DNA of 5,741 bases from Sphingomonadales bacterium (GTDB lineage Bacteria; Pseudomonadota; Alphaproteobacteria; Sphingomonadales; Sphingomonadaceae). The position numbers were made by a program, and so were the translations under genes. Within the stretch, counting starts at the first letter, position 1; the number at the start of each line of letters is the position of its first letter. Below, one piece after another: positions 1-5,002 of the stretch. The stretch covers positions 1 through 5,741 of the forward strand of contig JAIXPM010000266.1 of assembly GCA_027486275.1 (NCBI GenBank). The letters run 5' to 3'. The notes under the pieces were generated by a model that saw only the letters and a list, made by a program, of their open reading frames with translations, was not told the DNA's origin and did no database searches.

Positions 1-116
1 CGCGCGGCGCCCACCACAGCCTGGTGCCCGGCGTGAAATCCATCGAAATTGCCCAGCGCCACGATGCCGCCACGCAAATGGCCAGGCAGGGCGGCGCCCC
101 CAGAAATCAGGTCCAC
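1..116 (-). CDS. ribF: Bifunctional riboflavin kinase / FAD synthetase, N-terminal fragment (runs off left edge)
   Basis: This is the first 38 codons of a gene that continues beyond the left edge. The translation begins MDLISGGAALPG and contains the block ALGNFDGFHAGHQ (residues 20-32). That is the nucleotide-binding signature of the FMN adenylyltransferase domain of RibF, where the GNFDG and HxGH elements bind ATP. Family knowledge: RibF phosphorylates riboflavin to FMN and then adenylates it to FAD in the cytoplasm. I chose the GTG start at 116-114 because a GGAG ribosome-binding site sits 8 nt upstream. The ATG at 130-128 is out of frame and reaches a stop within a few codons. The gene lies 25 nt after the dipeptidase stop on the same strand, so it is probably the distal part of the same transcript. 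The C-terminal riboflavin kinase domain is not in view. Confidence 0.85.
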   Translation of the reverse strand, partial: MDLISGGAALPGHLRGGIVALGNFDGFHAGHQAVVGAA

Positions 117-124
117 GCGATCAG

Positions 125-128
125 CTCC
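125..128 (-). promoter_or_regulatory. Ribosome-binding site of ribF
   Basis: Read on the minus strand, GGAG lies 8 nt before the GTG at 116-114. It is the main reason for choosing this non-ATG start. Confidence 0.6.
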
Positions 129-141
129 ATGGGCAGGCGGC

Positions 142-1305
142 TTAGCGGGGAGCCAGCCCGGCGGCAAGCAGCCGTGCCGTATTGCCGCCCATCACCTTGG
201 CGATGTCGGCCGCGTTCATGCCCGCCTGCATCAGGGCCTGAGTGACGACATCGAGATGCGCGGTATCGAAACCCACCGTGGTGGCGCCATCATAATCGCT
301 GCCCAGCCCGACATGATCGATGCCGGCCACCTTCACCGCGTGCAGGATCGCCTTGGCGGTAGCCTCCGGTGTCGGCTGGCAGATGGCGGCATCCCAATAG
401 CCGATGCCCACCACGCCACCATTGGCAGCCAGCGCGCGCAACTGATCATCGGAAAGGTTGCGCGGCGTGTCGCACGTGCCTTTCACGCCGCCATGGCTCA
501 CCACCACGGGCCGCGTGGCAATCTTCAGCACGTCGGCATAGGCGGCGGGGCTGCTGTGGGCGACATCGATGATCATGCCGCGCTTCTCCGCCTCGCGCAC
601 CACTTCGGCGCCCAGTACGGTGAGCCCGCCCTTCTTCTCCCCCGCCATCGAACCGGCCAGTTCTGTATCGAAAAAATGCGCCAGCCCCAGCATGCGGAAA
701 CCCGCGTCGTGCAGTCGCTTCACATTGGCCAAATTGCCTTCCAGATTCTGCCCGCCTTCGGTGGAGAGCAGCGCGCCGGTCACGCGCTTGCCCGCCGCAC
801 GGTCCGCCAGCAGGCTGGCGAGATCATCCGGCGTCTTGATGATGCGCAGACGGCCATCGGCGCGTTTCTGCACATCGTGCAGCTTTTCGGCGTGCCAGAG
901 CGAGCGTTCCAGCAGGCTGCCCCACGTGCGGACGGGCTGCCCCTGTGCGATTACCAGCGGGGTGATATTGTCGGTCTCGCCCGAATTTTTCTCGTAATTC
1001 TGCCCGCGCGGCGTCTTCGTGACGCTGGAAAACACCTGCAATGCGACATTGCCGGTCTCCAGCCTTTTCAGATCGACATGGCCATCACTGGATTCCGACA
1101 GCAGATCGCGTTTCCACATCAGCGTATCGCTGTGCAGATCGATCACGGTCAGCGTCTTGTGCAGCGCCTGGGCCTTGGCGCTTACCGGCCACGTCGCGCC
1201 CGTCTGCTTGTTCATTCCACGCTCGGCGATGCCCGGGGCAAAGCCGAACAAGCCCACCGCCGCCACGCCGAGCAGCGCCGCCGTTCCCCACACCAGCTTC
1301 TTCAT
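142..1305 (-). CDS. Membrane-anchored or exported M19 (renal-type) metallodipeptidase
   Basis: The protein has 387 residues. It starts MKKLVWGTAALLG, with a lysine pair followed by a hydrophobic stretch (about residues 4-23). This is a signal peptide or membrane anchor, so the enzyme probably acts in the periplasm. The zinc-site pattern of peptidase family M19 is complete: HSD at residues 58-60 (H58, D60), STEGG with bridging E183, DVAH with H250, VSHGG with H271, and GLGSDYDG with the catalytic-site D337. Known members cleave dipeptides, and some cleave D-amino-acid dipeptides; the substrate here is unknown. The start at 1305 is favoured because AGGGG lies 6 nt upstream. The longer frame to 1371 would run into folA and adds only charged residues before the signal peptide. 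It follows folA by 10 nt and precedes ribF by 25 nt, which suggests co-transcription. Family assignment is firm; the physiological role is not. Confidence 0.92.
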   Translation of the reverse strand: MKKLVWGTAALLGVAAVGLFGFAPGIAERGMNKQTGATWPVSAKAQALHKTLTVIDLHSDTLMWKRDLLSESSDGHVDLKRLETGNVALQVFSSVTKTPRGQNYEKNSGETDNITPLVIAQGQPVRTWGSLLERSLWHAEKLHDVQKRADGRLRIIKTPDDLASLLADRAAGKRVTGALLSTEGGQNLEGNLANVKRLHDAGFRMLGLAHFFDTELAGSMAGEKKGGLTVLGAEVVREAEKRGMIIDVAHSSPAAYADVLKIATRPVVVSHGGVKGTCDTPRNLSDDQLRALAANGGVVGIGYWDAAICQPTPEATAKAILHAVKVAGIDHVGLGSDYDGATTVGFDTAHLDVVTQALMQAGMNAADIAKVMGGNTARLLAAGLAPR

Positions 1306-1311
1306 CGGATT

Positions 1312-1316
1312 CCCCT
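1312..1316 (-). promoter_or_regulatory. Ribosome-binding site of the dipeptidase gene
   Basis: AGGGG on the minus strand, with its A shared with the last base of the folA TAA stop, lies 6 nt before the ATG at 1305. It supports this start over the upstream in-frame ATG at 1371. Confidence 0.65.
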
Positions 1317-1816
1317 TATCGCCGTTCCAGCGTGATGAACGCATATCCCGGCTTGTCGCCCTCCGGTTCATGCGTCACCCGCGCCACTTCTTCCCAGCGC
1401 GCCGGATCGAAGGCGGGCAGGAACGTGTCGCCCTCAGGCTCCGCGTCGATCTCAGTCAATTCCACCCGCGTCGCGATGGGGAGTGCGAGCGCATAGATCT
1501 CCGCCCCGCCGATGATCATGATGTGGCCCCGGATGCGAGGGTCAAGGCCCGCCGCCGCAACCGCTTCGGCCAGGCTGGGCACCACCGTCACCCCGTCCGC
1601 CGCCCAACTCGCATCACGGGTGAGCACGATATTCTGGCGGCCGGGCAGGGGCTTGCCGATCGATTCGAACGTCTTGCGGCCCATCACGACGGGCTTGCCG
1701 ACCGTGATCGCCTTGAAGCGCTTCAGGTCCGCCGGAAGGTGCCAGGGCATGGCGCCCTTGTTGCCGATCACGCCGTTTCGGGCGCGGGCAACCACCATGG
1801 TGACATCAAGGCTCAT
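1316..1816 (-). CDS. folA: Dihydrofolate reductase
   Basis: The protein has 166 residues, a normal length for bacterial chromosomal DHFR. It reduces dihydrofolate to tetrahydrofolate with NADPH in the cytoplasm and is the usual target of trimethoprim. Visible landmarks run in order. The N-terminal strand and Met20-type loop read VVARARNGVIGNKGAMPWHLP (split here as residues 8-21 and 22-28). D30 in PADLKRFK is the catalytic acid equivalent to E. coli D27. VVMGRKTFESIG at 43-54 and LPGRQNIVLTRD at 57-68 bind NADPH, and the IIGGAEIY block has its Gly pair at 103-104. The start ATG at 1816-1814 overlaps the thyA stop as ATGA, so translation is probably coupled; no strong Shine-Dalgarno is seen. 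A longer frame reaching 2035 lies inside thyA and lacks DHFR similarity. Substrate cycling with ThyA makes the pairing functionally obvious. Confidence 0.96.
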   Translation of the reverse strand: MSLDVTMVVARARNGVIGNKGAMPWHLPADLKRFKAITVGKPVVMGRKTFESIGKPLPGRQNIVLTRDASWAADGVTVVPSLAEAVAAAGLDPRIRGHIMIIGGAEIYALALPIATRVELTEIDAEPEGDTFLPAFDPARWEEVARVTHEPEGDKPGYAFITLERR

Positions 1817-2736
1817 ACCGCCACCGGCGCGGCGATATGCGGATGCGGGTCGTAGCCGGTGATCAGGAAGTCCTCCAGCCGATAGGAGAATAGATCCTCC
1901 GGCTGTTGCGCGAAGTCCAAACGCGGGAAGGGGCGGGGCGTGCGGGACAACTGCTCCGTCACCAGATGCTCGTGGTTGGAATAGAGGTGACAATCCGCCC
2001 CCATCCAGGTGAGCACACCCGGTTCCAGTCCGCACTGCTGCGCCAGCATGCGGATCAGCACGGCAGCTTCGAAGATGTTGAACGGGAAGCCCAGCCCCAG
2101 ATCGCAGCTGCGCTGATAAAGGATGCCGGATAGGCGACCATCAGCGACGAAATACTGATAGGTCATGTGGCACGGCGGCAGCGCCATGCGGTGCAGTTCG
2201 GGCACGTTCCAGCCGGTGAAGATATGCCGGCGGCTGGCGGGATTGTGTTTCAGGCCGTTCACCAGTTCGATCATCTGGTCGAACGGCGTATCGGCGCGGA
2301 AACTGCCGTCTTCATTGGCTGCGTAACGCGGCCAGCGCCGCCACTGCACGCCATAGACCGGCCCCAGATCACCCCATTTCGCGGCAAAATCATCGTCTGC
2401 GATGATGCGCGCTTCGAAATCATCGCGGCTGATCGCTTCGCCGGTGGCCTTGCGATAGGCATCGAGCGGCCAGTCGGTCCAGATGTGCACGCCCTGTTCC
2501 ACAAGCGGGCGGATGTTCGATTCGCCGTTCAGGAACCAGATCAGCTCCTTCACCGCCGATTTCCAGAACACGCGCTTGGTGGTGAGCAGCGGCACCGTAC
2601 CATCGGAAAGATCGAATTTCAGCGTCTCGCCAAACAGAGCGCGCGTTCCCGTGCCGGTGCGATCGCCACGCGTGACGCCCGTGCGCCACACACGGTCCAT
2701 CAGAGAGAGATACTGCTGTTCGCCGCTTGAAGTCAT
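1813..2736 (-). CDS. thyA: Thymidylate synthase (long form)
   Basis: The protein has 307 residues. It converts dUMP to dTMP using 5,10-methylene-tetrahydrofolate, releasing dihydrofolate that the overlapping folA product recycles. The active-site cysteine is C189 in ALPPCHMTYQYF. Other dUMP-binding elements are R26 in GDRTGTGT, R169-R170 in ASRRHIF, the QRSCDLGLGFPFN block at 208-220 (R209, S210, D212, N220), and H250 and Y252 in CHLYSNH. The enzyme is longer than the 264-residue E. coli form. The extra length lies mostly between about residues 85 and 125, as in the Lactobacillus-type long ThyA, so it is normal variation. The start at 2736 is preceded by AAGGGG at short spacing. This appears to be the first gene of the minus-strand block, since a divergent gene begins 76 bp away. 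Confidence 0.97.
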   Translation of the reverse strand: MTSSGEQQYLSLMDRVWRTGVTRGDRTGTGTRALFGETLKFDLSDGTVPLLTTKRVFWKSAVKELIWFLNGESNIRPLVEQGVHIWTDWPLDAYRKATGEAISRDDFEARIIADDDFAAKWGDLGPVYGVQWRRWPRYAANEDGSFRADTPFDQMIELVNGLKHNPASRRHIFTGWNVPELHRMALPPCHMTYQYFVADGRLSGILYQRSCDLGLGFPFNIFEAAVLIRMLAQQCGLEPGVLTWMGADCHLYSNHEHLVTEQLSRTPRPFPRLDFAQQPEDLFSYRLEDFLITGYDPHPHIAAPVAV

Positions 2737-2738
2737 TG

Positions 2739-2744
2739 CCCCTT
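2739..2744 (-). promoter_or_regulatory. Ribosome-binding site of thyA (short spacing)
   Basis: AAGGGG on the minus strand ends only 2 nt before the ATG at 2736. If pairing uses just AAGG, the gap is 4 nt. The spacing is tighter than usual, but no better start is seen nearby. Confidence 0.4.
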
Positions 2745-2800
2745 GTCAGGGATATGGCGCGCCCGCGTCAACCATTGCCACAACGCTTGCGAACCCCAGC

Positions 2801-2806
2801 AGGGAG
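2801..2806 (+). promoter_or_regulatory. Ribosome-binding site of the luxI-family gene
   Basis: AGGGAG lies 6 nt before the ATG at 2813. It fixes this start against the much longer upstream in-frame reading, which would run through thyA on the opposite strand. Confidence 0.65.
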
Positions 2807-2812
2807 CAGGCG

Positions 2813-3520
2813 ATGTTCGGCACAGCCACGACAGGCACCAGCCACGATATCCAGGCCATTCCCGGCCTGTGGCGCGACGCGCACGGTGAGGCGGCGGCCT
2901 TGTCGAGCCGGGGGCGGGACCATGCCGCCTTGCGATTCGCCATGCTGAAGGATCGCAAGATCGTGCTGATGGACCGGCTGGGCTGGGATCTGCAATCGCC
3001 CGATGGCCTGCATGAGCTGGACGAATATGATGGCGACGACACGCTCTACCTGATCGTTCATCAGCCCGAAACCGGCCGGCACCTGGGCTCGGTGCGGCTG
3101 CTGCCCTCCACCGGCGCGCATCTGCTGGGCGACAAGTTCGCGCATCTGTGCGCCGATGGTGTGCCGGTGGGCCCCGATGTGTGGGAGATCACCCGGCTGG
3201 TCACTGCGCCTGGTCTGTCGCGGGCCGAGGCACTTCAGGTGCGCCGACAATTGGCAATTGCCCTGCTAGAACATGCACTTGCAAACAGAATTCAATATTA
3301 TATCATGGTCACACATCTGCCGTGGTTGCCGAGCTTGCTGTCCATCGGCTGGGATGCTGAACCACTGGGCCTGCCGCACGGAGAGGGCGTGAATGCCGTC
3401 GCCGCGCTGCGGATCCATATTGATGAGACTACTTTGCAGCGCCTGCGCGCAGCCTGGGCGATTGCCCAGCCTGTGCTGGTGCCGCCCGCTATCGGCCGGG
3501 AGAATGAACAGGCGTTTTGA
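2813..3520 (+). CDS. luxI: LuxI-family acyl-homoserine-lactone (AHL) synthase
   Basis: The protein has 235 residues. Family members make N-acyl-homoserine lactone quorum-sensing signals in the cytoplasm from S-adenosylmethionine and an acyl carrier (usually acyl-ACP). Aligned by eye to Vibrio fischeri LuxI, nearly all the family's invariant residues are present: R48 and W58 in RKIVLMDRLGW (LuxI R25, W35), E68, D70 and D73 in HELDEYDG (E44, D46, D49), R95 in SVRLLPST (R70), F109 in DKFAHL (F84), and E125 and R128 in WEITRLV (E101, R104). The position of LuxI F29 is L52. The N-terminus is about 23 residues longer than in LuxI. The start is set by AGGGAG 6 nt upstream. Part of the C-terminal half (3247-3306) is strikingly AT-rich against its surroundings. 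No luxR gene is visible. The downstream neighbours are surface-glycan genes on the same strand. Family assignment is strong; acyl-chain specificity cannot be read. Confidence 0.9.
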   Translation: MFGTATTGTSHDIQAIPGLWRDAHGEAAALSSRGRDHAALRFAMLKDRKIVLMDRLGWDLQSPDGLHELDEYDGDDTLYLIVHQPETGRHLGSVRLLPSTGAHLLGDKFAHLCADGVPVGPDVWEITRLVTAPGLSRAEALQVRRQLAIALLEHALANRIQYYIMVTHLPWLPSLLSIGWDAEPLGLPHGEGVNAVAALRIHIDETTLQRLRAAWAIAQPVLVPPAIGRENEQAF

Positions 3521-3546
3521 CCCTGCGTCTGTCGCTTTCCTGCCGA

Positions 3547-3621
3547 GGATGCCCCGGCCTGCTGAATCCACCTGCAAACGGCCCTCCCCGTGCGCAGAAT
3601 TTGGTGCAGGCCGGGGCATCC
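3547..3621. repeat. Perfect 16-bp inverted repeat with 43-nt loop between the luxI and nfrB-like genes
   Basis: The arm GGATGCCCCGGCCTGC at 3547-3562 is the exact reverse complement of 3606-3621. The loop spans 3563-3605. The stem is very GC-rich and would be stable in RNA, but no T-run follows, so it is not an ordinary intrinsic terminator. A second pairing is possible: CCTGCA at 3571-3576, inside the loop, is complementary to TGCAGG at 3605-3610, which overlaps the second arm. The element fills most of the 123-nt gap between the two genes. It could act as an RNA switch, a processing or stability element, or a dyad-shaped protein site. The repeat is certain; the function is unknown. Confidence 0.75.
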
Positions 3622-3643
3622 ACCCTGTAATGAACCTCCGGCC

Positions 3644-5002
3644 ATGATGCAGCCTGAACTGCTTGCCCTGTGGCATGTCGCGCTGGCAGAGGCCTTGTTG
3701 CTGGTGGCTTTGCTGGTGACCATCAACGGGCTGGATGATCTGGCCATCGATGTGCTGTGGCTGATGATGCCGCGCCACCGCCGGCAGCCACAACCGCTGC
3801 CGCCCGCACCGCCACCAGCACGTTTTGCCATACTGATCCCGGCTTGGGATGAATCGGCGGTGATCGGTGCCATGCTGCAGCGCCTGCTGGCCACGCTGGA
3901 CTGGCCGGATTATGCCGTGTTCGTTGGCCTTTATCCCAATGATCCCAAAGGTCAGGCGGCGGTGGCGGCGCTCGACGACCCGCGGCTGCACGTGGTAGTT
4001 GGTGCTGCACCCGGCCCCACCACCAAGGCCGATTGCCTGAACAGCTTGTGGCGGGCGGTTTTGGCAGAGGAGGCGGCCAGCGGCCGGGCGTTTGCGGCCA
4101 TCGTGCTGCACGATGCCGAAGATCTGGTGCACGCCTGCGAACTGCAGGTGTTTGCCGCCCATCTGCCCAAATATGCCATGGTGCAACTGCCGGTTCTGCC
4201 GCTGCCCGATGCTGGCAGCCCATTGATTTCCGGTCATTATATCGATGAATTTGCAGAAGCGCATGCCAAGGATCTGCTGGTGCGGCAGTGGCTGGACGCG
4301 GCGGTGCCGGCGGCCGGCGTGGGCGTTGCCATCGATCGGGCCATGATGGGCCGCATTGCCGATGCCCGCGACGGCGCCCCCTTTGATGCCGCCAGCCTGA
4401 CCGAGGATTATGAACTGGGCCAGCATGTTCACGCACTGGGTGGGCGCGGTCGGCTGGTGTGGGTGCTGGCCGAAGGCCAGCCGGTGGCAACGCGGGAGCA
4501 TTTTCCGGCCAGCTTTGATGCGGCCGTGCGGCAGAAAGCGCGCTGGCTCACCGGTATCGCGCTGGCCGGCTGGGATCGGATCGGGTGGCGCGGTGGGCTG
4601 GTCAATCGCTGGATGCTGCTGCGCGATCGCAAGGCGCCGTTGATGGCGCTGCTGACGCTGGCTGCCTATGGCATTGCCTTGCTGCTCGGCATCGATAGCC
4701 TGCTGCGGCTGGCGTTGCCAGCGGCGGCGCGGCTGCCGCCAGTGGCGGGCGACGTCACGCGGGCGCTGCTGTGGCTGAACTGGACACTGCTGTGCTGGCG
4801 GCTGCTGGTGCGGGCGCTGTTCACCTTGCGCGTGCATGACCTGAACCAAGCGATATTGACGCCGCCACGTGCGCTGATCGGCAATTTCATCAACGCCATG
4901 GCGGCACTGCGCGCACTGTCGCGCTATGCCCAGGCGGTGCGAACAGGCCGGCGCCTCGCGTGGGACAAGACGATCCACCGTTTCCCCGGCTTTTCTCCAT
5001 GA
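3644..5002 (+). CDS. nfrB: NfrB-like inner-membrane family 2 glycosyltransferase (short form)
   Basis: The protein has 452 residues. A hydrophobic N-terminal segment (about 8-28) is followed by a GT-A glycosyltransferase domain (about 61-310). It opens with FAILIPAWDE and carries the acidic metal/nucleotide-sugar motif HDAED at 156-160, the TED catalytic motif at 253-255 and the QxxRW motif QKARW at 297-301. Two or more membrane segments follow (about 331-358 and 370-395). The end carries WDKTIHRFP at 440-448, a block I recognise from NfrB proteins. In E. coli, NfrB polymerises the surface glycan that phage N4 uses, together with outer-membrane NfrA, and a C-terminal domain binds c-di-GMP. 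Here the protein stops four residues after WDKTIHRFP, so that extension is missing. Starts at 3644 or 3647 are near-equivalent; no clear ribosome-binding site is seen, and a GTG at 3590 is a weaker alternative. The stop overlaps the next start as ATGA. Confidence 0.88.
   Translation: MMQPELLALWHVALAEALLLVALLVTINGLDDLAIDVLWLMMPRHRRQPQPLPPAPPPARFAILIPAWDESAVIGAMLQRLLATLDWPDYAVFVGLYPNDPKGQAAVAALDDPRLHVVVGAAPGPTTKADCLNSLWRAVLAEEAASGRAFAAIVLHDAEDLVHACELQVFAAHLPKYAMVQLPVLPLPDAGSPLISGHYIDEFAEAHAKDLLVRQWLDAAVPAAGVGVAIDRAMMGRIADARDGAPFDAASLTEDYELGQHVHALGGRGRLVWVLAEGQPVATREHFPASFDAAVRQKARWLTGIALAGWDRIGWRGGLVNRWMLLRDRKAPLMALLTLAAYGIALLLGIDSLLRLALPAAARLPPVAGDVTRALLWLNWTLLCWRLLVRALFTLRVHDLNQAILTPPRALIGNFINAMAALRALSRYAQAVRTGRRLAWDKTIHRFPGFSP

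Larger units (their letters stand above)
2737..2812. promoter_or_regulatory. Divergent spacer between thyA and the luxI-family gene
   Basis: This 76-bp spacer must hold, or lie next to, the promoters of both the thyA block (minus) and the LuxI gene (plus). A TTGACG hexamer on the minus strand (2771-2766) resembles a -35 box. Its only correctly spaced partner is poor (TGACAA at 2748-2743) and would place transcription start almost at the thyA ATG, so I do not call a promoter. An 8-bp palindrome GGCGCGCC sits at 2756-2763. No CTG-N10-CAG lux-box dyad is present; the plus strand of the spacer contains no CTG at all. Confidence 0.4.

Noticed and set aside
49..1335. 428-codon plus-strand open frame over the dipeptidase gene
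   Set aside because: It lies fully antisense to a gene with complete M19 zinc motifs. Its His/Arg/Gln-rich product has no recognisable domain and is typical of an antisense frame in GC-rich DNA.
1316..2035. Longer folA frame starting inside thyA
   Set aside because: The extra 73 codons lie in the thyA coding region and look like out-of-frame sequence. DHFR similarity begins just after the ATG at 1816, which makes the ATGA overlap.
2483..2812. Upstream extension of the luxI-family frame
   Set aside because: It runs antisense through thyA. The ATG at 2813 has a good AGGGAG site, and LuxI-type sequence starts only after it.
2737..2812. Classical lux box upstream of the luxI-family gene
   Set aside because: The CTG-N10-CAG dyad is absent; no CTG occurs on the plus strand in this spacer.
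3272..3302. Internal sigma-70 promoter in the AT-rich part of luxI
   Set aside because: TATTAT (plus) and TATAAT (minus) are good -10 matches, but no acceptable -35 hexamer lies 16-18 nt away on either strand.
3547..3621. Intrinsic terminator after the luxI-family gene
   Set aside because: The stem is strong but the loop is 43 nt, and the sequence after the second arm is ACCCTGTAATG, with no T-run.
3266..4978. 570-codon minus-strand open frame over the nfrB-like gene and the end of luxI
   Set aside because: It is the longest frame in the window, but its Gln/His/Arg-rich product has no domain. It is antisense to a glycosyltransferase with all expected motifs.
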